Source: an uncultured Pelagibacteraceae bacterium (GTDB taxonomy: Bacteria; Pseudomonadota; Alphaproteobacteria; Pelagibacterales; Pelagibacteraceae). From it: 64,000 nucleotides of DNA. The stretch is taken from positions 62,001 through 126,000 of the forward strand of contig CACHEF010000002.1 of NCBI GenBank assembly GCA_902578775.1, in the 5' to 3' direction. A model generated the notes under the pieces. That model worked only from the letters and a program-made list of their open reading frames with translations. It searched no databases and was not told the DNA's origin. Numbering within the stretch: the stretch's first letter is position 1; the number at the start of each line of letters is the position of its first letter. The position numbers and the translations under genes are program-made. Positions 45,232 through 53,993 of this stretch are shown piece after piece.

Positions 45232-47420
45232 TTGTAAACGAAAAAGTTGCCATAGACCACGGTTTAAAAAAAGATGAATATAAAAAAATATGCGAGCTTC
45301 TTAAAAGAACTCCAAATATTACTGAACTTGGAATATTTTCAGCAATGTGGAATGAGCATTGTTCTTATAAATCATCAAGACTCCATTTAAAGAAACTTCC
45401 AACTAAGGGAAAACAAGTCATACAAGGTCCAGGTGAAAATGCTGGTGTAATCGACATTGGCGATAATGATGCGATTGTCTTTAAAATTGAGAGTCATAAT
45501 CATCCATCTTTCATAGAGCCATATCAGGGAGCCGCGACTGGTGTAGGCGGAATAATGAGAGATGTTTTTACAATGGGTGCAAGACCTATTGCAAATTTAA
45601 ACTCAATTCATTTTGGATCCCCTCAACATAAAAAAACAAAAAATTTATTAAGAGGAGTAGTTCATGGTATTGGCGGTTATGGTAATTGTATGGGTATACC
45701 AACAATAGCTGGTCAGACTAGTTTTGATAGTTCTTATAATGGTAATATTTTAGTCAACGCTATGACTTTAGGTTTGGTTAAAAAAGATAAGATATTTTAT
45801 TCAAAAGCAGCTGGTTTAAATAAGCCTGTCATTTATGTAGGTTCAAAAACTGGACGTGATGGAATTCATGGAGCAAGTATGGCTTCAGCAAGTTTTGATG
45901 AAAAAATTGAAGAAAAAAAACCTACTGTTCAAGTTGGTGATCCTTTTACAGAAAAATTATTACTTGAAGCTTGTCTAGAACTTATGTCTGGCGACTCTAT
46001 TATTGCAATTCAAGACATGGGGGCAGCAGGACTAACATCATCAAGTATTGAAATGGCCTCTAAAGGAAATTTGGGTATTGAAATTAATTTAAATGCAGTA
46101 CCAACAAGAGAGACAAATATGACGCCTTATGAAATTATGCTTTCCGAAAGCCAAGAGAGAATGTTGATTGTTCTTGAAAGCGGTAAAGAGGAAGAGGCAA
46201 AAAAGATTTTTGATAAATGGAATTTAGATTTTGCAGTAATTGGTAAAACAACTAAATCAAAAAAAATAGAACTTATTTTTAATAATCAAAAAGTTGCCAA
46301 TATTCCTGTAAATACATTAGTTGAAAACTCACCAATGTACGATCGCAAATGGAAAAAAGCAAAATTACCTAAAAAAAATAAAATTAAAAGGGAAGATATT
46401 AACAATTTAAAAATAATAGAAGTATTGAAAAAAATTTTATCTAATCCAAATGTCTGTAGTAAAGAATGGATTTGGCAACAATACGATCATACAGTTATGG
46501 GAGATACAATTCAAAAACCTGGTGGAGACTCAGGTGTTGTTAGAGTTCATGGAACTACAAAAGCAGTAGCTGCATCAGTAGACTCCTCTGCCGTTTATTG
46601 TTGGGCACATCCTCTTACAGGAGGTAAACAAGTTGTTTGTGAAAGTTTTAGAAATCTTATTTCTGTTGGAGCAAAACCTATTGCAATAACTAATTGTTTA
46701 AATTTTGGTAGTCCTGAAAATGAAGAGAATATGGGTGAATTTGTTGAATGTGTTCACGGCATAGGTGAAGCAAGTGATTATTTAAAATTCCCTATTGTTT
46801 CAGGAAATGTCTCTTTTTACAATCAAACGAAAAATATTGGAATTAAGCCTACGCCAGCAATTGGTGGAGTTGGGTTAATAAAGGACTATCAAAAAATGAT
46901 TACTATGGATCTAAAAGATATAGACAATATAGTACTAGTGATTGGGAAAACAGAGGGACATATTGATCAAAGTATATTTGCTAGAAATATTTTAGATGAA
47001 AAAAATGGACCTCCTCCAGAAATAAATCTTTTTAATGAAAAAAATAATGGAGAAACTATACTTAAACTTATTGATGCAGGTTTTATAAAAAGTGCACACG
47101 ATGTTTCACTTGGTGGAATTATTACATCGATAACTAAAATGTGTATTAAAGGCAATAAAGGTATTAATCTAAAAAAACCTAAGTATTTGATTAGTGAAAT
47201 CGAATACTTTTTTGCTGAAGATCAAGGTAGATATCTCATTGAAATAACTAAAAAGGATTACAAAAAAGTAGCTGATATACTTAATAAAAATGCTGTACAC
47301 TTCGATGAACTTGGTACAATAAATGAAAATCAATTATATATTGATGAAAAGACAAAAGTTACAATTGACGAATTAAAATCTTCGAATACAAATTGGTTAA
47401 TTGATTATATGAGTAACTAA
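45228..47420 (+). CDS. purL: Phosphoribosylformylglycinamidine synthase subunit PurL (short form)
   Basis: A 730-residue PurL of the small type requiring PurS and PurQ. SAMWNEHCSYKSSRLHLKKL at the N terminus, KIESHNHPSFIEPYQGAATG (ATP and metal site) and the second AIRS-like half with KPGGDSGVVRVHGTTKA are present. Forms FGAM from FGAR. It overlaps bolA by one base. Confidence 0.98.
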   Translation: MIVNEKVAIDHGLKKDEYKKICELLKRTPNITELGIFSAMWNEHCSYKSSRLHLKKLPTKGKQVIQGPGENAGVIDIGDNDAIVFKIESHNHPSFIEPYQGAATGVGGIMRDVFTMGARPIANLNSIHFGSPQHKKTKNLLRGVVHGIGGYGNCMGIPTIAGQTSFDSSYNGNILVNAMTLGLVKKDKIFYSKAAGLNKPVIYVGSKTGRDGIHGASMASASFDEKIEEKKPTVQVGDPFTEKLLLEACLELMSGDSIIAIQDMGAAGLTSSSIEMASKGNLGIEINLNAVPTRETNMTPYEIMLSESQERMLIVLESGKEEEAKKIFDKWNLDFAVIGKTTKSKKIELIFNNQKVANIPVNTLVENSPMYDRKWKKAKLPKKNKIKREDINNLKIIEVLKKILSNPNVCSKEWIWQQYDHTVMGDTIQKPGGDSGVVRVHGTTKAVAASVDSSAVYCWAHPLTGGKQVVCESFRNLISVGAKPIAITNCLNFGSPENEENMGEFVECVHGIGEASDYLKFPIVSGNVSFYNQTKNIGIKPTPAIGGVGLIKDYQKMITMDLKDIDNIVLVIGKTEGHIDQSIFARNILDEKNGPPPEINLFNEKNNGETILKLIDAGFIKSAHDVSLGGIITSITKMCIKGNKGINLKKPKYLISEIEYFFAEDQGRYLIEITKKDYKKVADILNKNAVHFDELGTINENQLYIDEKTKVTIDELKSSNTNWLIDYMSN

Positions 47421-47650
47421 TGGCAATGGATTTAAAAGAAATTGAGAATTTAATTAAGGCATCTTTATCAGATGCAACTATTGAAATTCAAGACTTAGCC
47501 GGAGACGGAAATCACTATTCTGCAACAGTAACTTCATCTCAATTTGCAGGAAAAAGTAAAATAGAACAGCACAAAATGGTATATAATTCTCTAAAAGGGA
47601 AAATGGGAAATGAATTACACGCATTAGCAATTAAAACAAAGGAACAGTAA
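47420..47650 (+). CDS. BolA family protein
   Basis: A 76-residue BolA-like protein with the KH-like core HYSATVTSSQFAGKSKIEQH followed by KMVYNSLKGKMGNELHALAI. The conserved His near the C terminus is the cluster ligand in BolA-Grx pairs. Its stop overlaps the start of the monothiol glutaredoxin gene, the classic partner in iron-sulfur handling and iron sensing. The BolA/IbaG subgroup cannot be fixed by eye. Confidence 0.93.
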   Translation: MAMDLKEIENLIKASLSDATIEIQDLAGDGNHYSATVTSSQFAGKSKIEQHKMVYNSLKGKMGNELHALAIKTKEQ

Positions 47651-47982
47651 TGGATGAAAATATAAAAGATCTAATTCAAAACCACATAAACAATAACGAA
47701 GTATGTTTATTCATGAAAGGTACACCAGAGGCTCCTCAATGTGGATTTTCAATGGCTGTTTCTAATATTCTTAAAATTCTTGAAGTAAACTTTAAAGGCA
47801 TAAATGTTTTAGAAGACCAAAATATTAGAGAAGGAATAAAAGTTTTTAGTGATTGGCCCACTATCCCTCAACTATATATTAAAAAGGAATTTGTCGGTGG
47901 TTGTGATATCATTAAGGAAATGTTTGAAAATGGTGATCTTAAGAAAATATTTGAATCTAAGGGTATTAATTATAAAAAGTAA
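47650..47982 (+). CDS. grxD: Monothiol glutaredoxin (CGFS type)
   Basis: A 110-residue Grx4-like protein with the CGFS active site at residues 31-34, WPTIPQLYIKKEFVGGCDII as the TVP and glutathione-binding stretch, and the usual short length. Dimers hold a 2Fe-2S cluster and pair with BolA. It is the last gene of the sfsA-pur operon and stops 2 bases from convergent rpsD. Confidence 0.96.
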   Translation: MDENIKDLIQNHINNNEVCLFMKGTPEAPQCGFSMAVSNILKILEVNFKGINVLEDQNIREGIKVFSDWPTIPQLYIKKEFVGGCDIIKEMFENGDLKKIFESKGINYKK

Positions 47983-47984
47983 AA

Positions 47985-48602
47985 TTATCTAGAATAGTAC
48001 TCAATTACTAAATTAGGCTCCATGATTATTGGATATGGAACTTCTTCAAATTTTGGAACTCTTACAAATTTTAATTTTTTGTTCTTTTCATCCATCTGAA
48101 TATATTCAGGAGTTTCCCTTTCTTTATTAGCTAGTGCTATATCAATAATTGCAAGTTGCTTTGATTTATCTCTTATCTCTATTGTATCTTCCTCTTTCAC
48201 TAAATAAGAAGATATATTGACTTTTTTTCCATTAACTTTCACATGACCGTGATTAATTAATTGTCTTGCTGAAAAAATTGTAGTTGCAAATTTTGCTCTA
48301 TAAATAATAGCATCGAGTCTTCTTTCTAAAAGACCAATTAAATTTTCACTTGTATCACCCTTAAGCATTGCTGCTTTTTTATAGATATTTCTAAATTGTC
48401 TCTCATTTATATTTCCGTAATAAGCTTTTAATTTTTGTTTTGCCTGTAATTGAATCCCATAGTCAGAAGGTTTAGATGATCTTGTTTGACCATGTTGTCC
48501 TGGTCCATAAGCTCTAGTGTTAAAGGGACTTTTGGGTCTACCCCATAAATTTACTTTTAACCTTCTATCAACTTTATGTTTAGAATTTATTCTTTTTGTC
48601 AT
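47985..48602 (-). CDS. rpsD: 30S ribosomal protein S4
   Basis: A 205-residue S4, an early 16S-binding assembly protein. [20 protein letters not shown] and the S4 RNA-binding domain [20 protein letters not shown] are clear. It is detached from the alpha operon, as in most alphaproteobacteria. Its own promoter (48615-48642) fills the whole gap to trmJ and leaves a leader of about 6 bases, with no ribosome-binding site visible. Confidence 0.98.
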   Translation of the reverse strand: MTKRINSKHKVDRRLKVNLWGRPKSPFNTRAYGPGQHGQTRSSKPSDYGIQLQAKQKLKAYYGNINERQFRNIYKKAAMLKGDTSENLIGLLERRLDAIIYRAKFATTIFSARQLINHGHVKVNGKKVNISSYLVKEEDTIEIRDKSKQLAIIDIALANKERETPEYIQMDEKNKKLKFVRVPKFEEVPYPIIMEPNLVIEYYSR

Positions 48603-48614
48603 TTGAATACGGGT

Positions 48615-48642
48615 CTTATAAACTTACTCTTAAGTTTGTCAA
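48615..48642 (-). promoter_or_regulatory. Strong sigma-70-like promoter for rpsD
   Basis: On the minus strand a perfect TTGACA (48637-48642) follows directly after the trmJ stop codon, with a 16-base spacer and TATAAG (48615-48620, 5 of 6 to consensus). Transcription should start near 48608, only about 6 bases before the ATG at 48602, so the mRNA would be nearly leaderless. Confidence 0.7.
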
Positions 48643-49356
48643 TCAGCGTTTTTTTCCTAAACTAGCAAATACGCCAGATAAAATACGGGTTTCTTTAGAT
48701 GATAATTCCATTCTATAGAAAATATTTCTCAAGTTTTCTAACATAACTGGTTTCTTCTCTTTGGGTTTAAAAAAATTTATTTCTTCTAAATTTTTAATAC
48801 AAAGTTTTGACATCAATAAAATTTCTTTTTTAGATGCAGCTTTAACTTTATTGGACTTAACAAATTTAGATGTTTTTGATTTAAGAATACTTGTAATGTA
48901 TTGAGCGATAATTATTAAACTGTGAGATAAGTTTAAAGATTTAAATTTAGGATTTGTTGGAATTTGCAATGTATAATTTGAGTAACTAATTTCATTATTT
49001 GATAATCCTGAAGCCTCTGAGCCAAAAAGAAAAGCAACTTTTTTTTTAAAATTTATATTCTTTAAATCTTTTAGTTGAATATGTTTAATGTTTTTATTTC
49101 TAAATCTAGCAGACGTTGCAATTACAATATCAATATTTCTTAAAGCAGATTGGAGGTCATTAAAATTTTTACATTTATTTATTATATTCTTAGCACCTAC
49201 GGAAGTAGCTAAAATCTTGTCATTTGGAAAAATAGGTTTTGGATCCACTACTATCATTTTTTCAAAATTAAAATTTTTCATGCCTCTTGCACATGCTCCA
49301 ATATTTTCTGAAAGTTGCGGTTTGTGTAATATAAAAGTGATATTATTTACTGACAT
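48643..49356 (-). CDS. trmJ: tRNA (cytidine/uridine-2'-O-)-methyltransferase TrmJ
   Basis: A 237-residue SPOUT enzyme. The N-terminal FILHKPQLSENIGACARGMK, the motif FLFGSEASGLSNNEI and SLNLSHSLIIIAQYI define the TrmJ branch, which methylates ribose at position 32 of several tRNAs. The C-terminal alpha-helical extension for dimer and tRNA contact is present. It follows the DUF1989 gene by 2 bases. Confidence 0.87.
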   Translation of the reverse strand: MSVNNITFILHKPQLSENIGACARGMKNFNFEKMIVVDPKPIFPNDKILATSVGAKNIINKCKNFNDLQSALRNIDIVIATSARFRNKNIKHIQLKDLKNINFKKKVAFLFGSEASGLSNNEISYSNYTLQIPTNPKFKSLNLSHSLIIIAQYITSILKSKTSKFVKSNKVKAASKKEILLMSKLCIKNLEEINFFKPKEKKPVMLENLRNIFYRMELSSKETRILSGVFASLGKKR

Positions 49357-49358
49357 GT

Positions 49359-50222
49359 TTAATCTATGCCATGACCTCTATTATAATTTGAAATAGTAGA
49401 AGGTTTTAAATCTTTAATAAATCTATTTTCTACTGTCCAAATAGAGACTTTTAATGGATAACATTTAGCAACATCTGAGGAATGTTCAGAACCACAATCA
49501 CCTCCCGGACATGCCGAAAGTGCACCAAGTATATCTGTTTCTGCAAAAAACTCTAAATAATCTCCTGGTCTTACTGGACTTGCTTTCATAAAATATTGTT
49601 TAGTATCATTAGTAAAACCAGTCAACATGAACACATTTAAAACATCATGTACTATTTTTTCTGCTTCATCTAATTTTATATTTTTCTCTTTTACCAAGGC
49701 TCTAGTCAAATTTGAGTGACAACAAAAATGATAGTCATTATTTGAAAGTAATTTGGAAGTATAAGGATCACATCTTGTTCCTATAACATCATGAACAGAT
49801 CCTCCATCTTCATCATAATCATACCAATCCAAAGTATCCCAAGTAATTGTTGCTAAAGATCTTAAATATGGAAAGCAACTATACATTTTATCTCCAACAG
49901 ATAAATGTGTGCCATATAGCGCTCTTGTTTTTCCAGAGTAAAATTTTTCTTCTAAATTTCTTAAACTAAATAAATTTAAATCACCAACTTGAGGTCCCTC
50001 TACACTTTCTATCCTAAAAAACTCACCAAATTTTACCTCAAATGTTTTTGCATCTCTAGGAGAAACAATTATCTCTTCTTTTTTAACTAAATTTTTTCTT
50101 GCTAAGTGTAAAATACTTAAATTTTTATCCTCAATATTTGTATTTGGATAACAAATAATTGGATCGGCTCCTACTCTGCCCTCCACATCTAATGGTTTTT
50201 CAGAAAATTTTTTAATTTTCAT
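49359..50222 (-). CDS. DUF1989 / urea carboxylase-associated family protein
   Basis: A 287-residue protein of the DUF1989 family. Conserved parts include RIESVEGPQVGDLNLFSLRN, the central GGSVHDVIGTRCDPYTSKLL, and LSACPGGDCGSEHSS near the C terminus, with many Cys, His and Asp that may bind metal. Relatives are found next to urea carboxylase or aminomethyltransferase-like genes. Its function is not established, and the setting between cimA and trmJ gives no firm clue. Confidence 0.8.
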   Translation of the reverse strand: MKIKKFSEKPLDVEGRVGADPIICYPNTNIEDKNLSILHLARKNLVKKEEIIVSPRDAKTFEVKFGEFFRIESVEGPQVGDLNLFSLRNLEEKFYSGKTRALYGTHLSVGDKMYSCFPYLRSLATITWDTLDWYDYDEDGGSVHDVIGTRCDPYTSKLLSNNDYHFCCHSNLTRALVKEKNIKLDEAEKIVHDVLNVFMLTGFTNDTKQYFMKASPVRPGDYLEFFAETDILGALSACPGGDCGSEHSSDVAKCYPLKVSIWTVENRFIKDLKPSTISNYNRGHGID

Positions 50223-50224
50223 GT

Positions 50225-51826
50225 TTATAAGCTAGCTGGAGCTTTATCTTTAAATAGTTTATAATCTAAACTATCTACTAAAGCTTTAAATGAAGCATCT
50301 ATAATATTAGGAGATACTCCAATAGTAAACCAATTCATTCCTTTGGAGTCAGTGCTTTCAATACTAACCCTTGTAACAGCTTCTGTACCTGTGTTTAAAA
50401 TTCTTACTTTATAATCAACTAATTTTAAATCTTTTAAATACTCTGAATATTTTGCAAGTTTATTAACATTTTTTCTTATTGCATTATCTAGAGCATTAAC
50501 TGGTCCATTACCCTCTCCCTCACAAATAATTTTTTTACCATCAACTTCTAATTGAGCTTTTGCTGTTGAAATAATATTTCCAGCGTTATTTTTTTTTACT
50601 GAAACATCGTATTCGGTTATAGAAATATATCTTGGTATTTCTCCTATTATTCTTCTAGCTAAAAGTTCGAATGATGCATCAGCACCATCATAACTATAAC
50701 CAATGAATTCTCTATCTTTTACTTCATCTAATAATTTTTTAATTTTTGGATCATTTTCTTGAATATCAATTTTAATACTTTTCAATCTTGAGAAAATATT
50801 TGATTTTCCTGATTGATCAGAGACTACAATATTTCTTGTGTTACCAACTTCCTCTGGATTAATATGTTCATAAGTTTTTGGATCTTTTTGAACAGCAGAT
50901 ACATGCAATCCCCCTTTGTGTGAAAAAGCTGCGGCCCCTACATAAGGTAAATGTTGATTAGGTTTTCTATTTAGAATTTCATCTAAAAGTCTTGAACAAT
51001 CAGTTAAATTCTTTATGTTTTTTGATTTTATTCCAATTTCAAATTGATTTGAAAAATCTTTTTTTAAAAAAAATGTTGGTATTAATGACATCAAATTTGC
51101 ATTTCCACATCTTTCACCTAAACCATTTATTGTGCCTTGAATTTGTCTAACACCAGACAATACTGCTGCTAATGAATTAGCAACTGCATTACCGGTGTCA
51201 TTATGTGCATGAATTCCTAAGTTTTTTCCTGGTACGACTTTTGTAATTTCATTTACAATTTGTGTAACCTCATGTGGAAGTGTACCTCCATTCGTATCAC
51301 AAAGTACCACCCATCTAGCACCTTCGTCATAAGCAGCTTTAATACATGAGAGTGCATATTTTGGATTTGCTTTATAACCATCAAAAAAATGTTCTGCATC
51401 AAACATGAATTCTTTATTTGCTTTAACAAAATGTTTTGCACTCTCAGAAATATTATCTAAATTTTCTTCATTTGTTATTCCTAAAGCAACATCGACATGA
51501 AAGTCCCAAGATTTACCAACTAAACATACTGCTGAAGTATTAGAATTCATGATTGCAGATAAACCTGTATCATTTTCAGCACTTCTTCCAGATCTTTTTG
51601 TCATTCCAAAAGATGTTAGTTTTGAATTTTTAAAATCATGTTTCTTTTGAAAAAATTCTGTGTCTGTTGGGTTAGCCCCAGGCCATCCTGCCTCTATATA
51701 ATCCACACCCAAATTGTCTAAAGCTAAAGCAATTTTTTCTTTGTCTTCCAAAGAAAAATCAACTCCTTGCGTTTGAGCTCCATCTCTTAGAGTTGTATCA
51801 AATATGTATAATCTTTCTTTGCTCAT
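50225..51826 (-). CDS. cimA: (R)-citramalate synthase
   Basis: A 533-residue enzyme of the LeuA/homocitrate synthase superfamily. The TIM barrel opens with FDTTLRDGAQTQGVDFS (metal Asp and catalytic Arg), LGIHAHNDTGNAVANS holds the two metal His, and GTINGLGERCGNANL follows. The C-terminal regulatory domain begins near residue 400. The DGAQTQGV form and length fit CimA, which condenses pyruvate and acetyl-CoA towards isoleucine. It overlaps cysS by 4 bases. Confidence 0.88.
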   Translation of the reverse strand: MSKERLYIFDTTLRDGAQTQGVDFSLEDKEKIALALDNLGVDYIEAGWPGANPTDTEFFQKKHDFKNSKLTSFGMTKRSGRSAENDTGLSAIMNSNTSAVCLVGKSWDFHVDVALGITNEENLDNISESAKHFVKANKEFMFDAEHFFDGYKANPKYALSCIKAAYDEGARWVVLCDTNGGTLPHEVTQIVNEITKVVPGKNLGIHAHNDTGNAVANSLAAVLSGVRQIQGTINGLGERCGNANLMSLIPTFFLKKDFSNQFEIGIKSKNIKNLTDCSRLLDEILNRKPNQHLPYVGAAAFSHKGGLHVSAVQKDPKTYEHINPEEVGNTRNIVVSDQSGKSNIFSRLKSIKIDIQENDPKIKKLLDEVKDREFIGYSYDGADASFELLARRIIGEIPRYISITEYDVSVKKNNAGNIISTAKAQLEVDGKKIICEGEGNGPVNALDNAIRKNVNKLAKYSEYLKDLKLVDYKVRILNTGTEAVTRVSIESTDSKGMNWFTIGVSPNIIDASFKALVDSLDYKLFKDKAPASL

Positions 51827-53166
51827 TTAAATTTCCAAAGTGTTTTACCATCTTTATCTTCTATTAAAACACCTTTGTCTAAGAGCTCATCTCTAATTCT
51901 ATCAGCTTCTTTATAGTTCTTATTTTCTCTAGCTTTATCTCTTAAATTAAGCATATTTTTAATTTCAGACTCAGTTATAGTTAGTCTTTTCTTTTTAAAT
52001 TCATTCCATTGCTCGCTAGTTTCATTCATCAAACCAATAAATTTGCATGCCGAAACAAATAGATCTATGTTTTCACCTTTATTAGCTTTTTCAAACAACT
52101 TATGGAGGTTGGCGATATATCCAGGTGTATTCAAATCCTCATAAAGTGGTTTCAAAATCTCGTTTGAAATTTTGACAGATTTAAGATCAGATGAATATAC
52201 TTTATACCACTTATCTAAAGTAGTTTCACAATCATTTAATAATTTGTCGTTCCAATCTAATGGTTGTTTATAGTGTGCACTCATTAAGGCCAATCTGATA
52301 ATTTGGCCACTAATCTTATTTCTAAAATCTTTTATTTTAAGTATGTTACCTTGTGACTTAGCCATTTTTTCATTAGACATAGTAATAAACGCATTATGGA
52401 CCCAATAATTTGCAAAAGTTTTTGTATCGTTGGCACATCTAGACTGGGCAATTTCATTTTCATGATGAGGAAAAATAAGATCAATTCCTCCACCATGAAT
52501 ATCAAATTCATTGCCTAAGAATTTTTTTGACATGGCTGAACACTCTAAATGCCAACCTGGTCTACCTTTTCCCCAAGGTGAATCCCATGCAGGTTCATCA
52601 TTATTTGATGGTTTCCATAAAACAAAGTCCTCTGAATTTTTTTTATTTTCACTAATTTCTACTCTAGATCCAGCAACTAAATCTTCTAATTTTTTATTTG
52701 ATAATTTTCCATAATCAGAAAATTTTTTAACCTCAAAATAAACATGTTTTTTATTTTCATATGCAAAACCTTTTTTAATTAAATCGTTTATCATTTCAAT
52801 CATAAGCTTTATATGTTCAGTTGCTTTTGGCTGATGAGTTGGATTTTCACAATTCAAAAACTCACAATCTTTAAAAAAACTTAAAGTTACTTTTTCAGTG
52901 AGTTCTTTTGTAGAAATTTTTTGTTCTTGTGAGGATTTAATTATTTTGTCATCAATATCAGTTATATTTCTTACATATGTTACTGAAGGAAATTCATTTT
53001 TTAATAATTTAAATAAAATATCAAAAATTACTAAGGGTCTTGCATTTCCTATATGAGGATCATCATAAACTGTTGGTCCACAAACATACATTCCAACATT
53101 TTTTTTCTCTTTTGGAACAAAGTGTTCTTTTTTATTATTTAAATTATTTGTTAAAAAAATATCCAT
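51823..53166 (-). CDS. cysS: Cysteinyl-tRNA synthetase
   Basis: A 447-residue class I synthetase. The HIGH-type motif is DPHIGNARP after the zinc Cys of MYVCGPTVYD, GKGRPGWHLECSAM gives another zinc Cys, HGGGIDLIFPHHENE is highly conserved, and the KMSKS-type motif is KMAKSQGN. Charges tRNA-Cys. Length is near the usual 460. Confidence 0.98.
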   Translation of the reverse strand: MDIFLTNNLNNKKEHFVPKEKKNVGMYVCGPTVYDDPHIGNARPLVIFDILFKLLKNEFPSVTYVRNITDIDDKIIKSSQEQKISTKELTEKVTLSFFKDCEFLNCENPTHQPKATEHIKLMIEMINDLIKKGFAYENKKHVYFEVKKFSDYGKLSNKKLEDLVAGSRVEISENKKNSEDFVLWKPSNNDEPAWDSPWGKGRPGWHLECSAMSKKFLGNEFDIHGGGIDLIFPHHENEIAQSRCANDTKTFANYWVHNAFITMSNEKMAKSQGNILKIKDFRNKISGQIIRLALMSAHYKQPLDWNDKLLNDCETTLDKWYKVYSSDLKSVKISNEILKPLYEDLNTPGYIANLHKLFEKANKGENIDLFVSACKFIGLMNETSEQWNEFKKKRLTITESEIKNMLNLRDKARENKNYKEADRIRDELLDKGVLIEDKDGKTLWKFK

Positions 53167-53203
53167 ATCAGTTGATTAAGAAATATACCTTATTTGATGA
53201 TTT

Positions 53204-53222
53204 GTTAATCTAATTGATTAAC
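53204..53222. other. Inverted repeat at the nadE stop codon
   Basis: GTTAATC-TAATT-GATTAAC is a perfect 7-bp inverted repeat with a 5-base loop. The nadE stop (53218-53220) is within one arm. No U-run follows on the minus strand, so termination is doubtful; it may be an mRNA 3'-end stabiliser in the short nadE-cysS gap. Confidence 0.35.
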
Positions 53223-53955
53223 TAGGAATCTTGCAAACTGGAATTGGCTCCATTTTATGCAAGTTTTGATTTCGAATTTTTTCGTATTGTTCTCTATGTG
53301 GCGAGTTCGGGTTACCCATTGCATCTTCAAGCTCTGAATAATTGAATCCTAATTGACCCTCATCTGTTCTTCCATCATCCCATAAACCATCTGTTGGTGG
53401 AGCATCGATAATTTCTTTTAATATGCCTAATTCTTTTCCTAGTTCCCATACTTCAGTTTTGTTACAATCAGCTATCGGAGATATATCAACACCTCCATCT
53501 CCATATTTTGTATAAAAACCTACTCCAAAATCCTCGACTTTATTTCCTGTGCCAACCACAATTCCTTTATTCGCTGCTGCAACTTGATAAAGAGTAGTCA
53601 TTCTTAACCTTGCTCTTGAATTTGCGTAGCCATGTTCATTATCAAATTTATTTAATGTTGTCGAAAATGTCTCAAAAAGTTTATCTAGACTTAGAGTATG
53701 AGCTTCAACATTTTTGAAATTTTTAACTAACCAATGTTGATGCTTTAAACTAAGATCATGTTGATTTTCTTTTTGTTTAATCGGCATTGTTAAAACGATG
53801 GTTTTTAGACCAGTCATCGCACTTAGAGTGCTTGAAACAGATGAATCTATACCACCAGATATTCCAATGACTAATGATTGCGCCTTGTTTGGCATTTGAT
53901 CAACGTATGTTTTGATCCAATTTGATATATATTTTACTTTTTCTGATGGTGTCAT
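53218..53955 (-). CDS. nadE: NH3-dependent NAD+ synthetase
   Basis: A 245-residue short-form NadE. The ATP pyrophosphatase P-loop SGGIDSSV is at residues 33-40; GTGNKVEDFGVGFYTKYGDG and DISPIADCNKTEVWELG are the deamido-NAD contacts. There is no glutaminase domain, so free ammonia would be the nitrogen donor. It is downstream of aroG by 38 bases. Confidence 0.95.
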   Translation of the reverse strand: MTPSEKVKYISNWIKTYVDQMPNKAQSLVIGISGGIDSSVSSTLSAMTGLKTIVLTMPIKQKENQHDLSLKHQHWLVKNFKNVEAHTLSLDKLFETFSTTLNKFDNEHGYANSRARLRMTTLYQVAAANKGIVVGTGNKVEDFGVGFYTKYGDGGVDISPIADCNKTEVWELGKELGILKEIIDAPPTDGLWDDGRTDEGQLGFNYSELEDAMGNPNSPHREQYEKIRNQNLHKMEPIPVCKIPS

Positions 53956-53993
53956 ATTAAATATCTAACTATCTTAAATTTTTATGCAATAGC

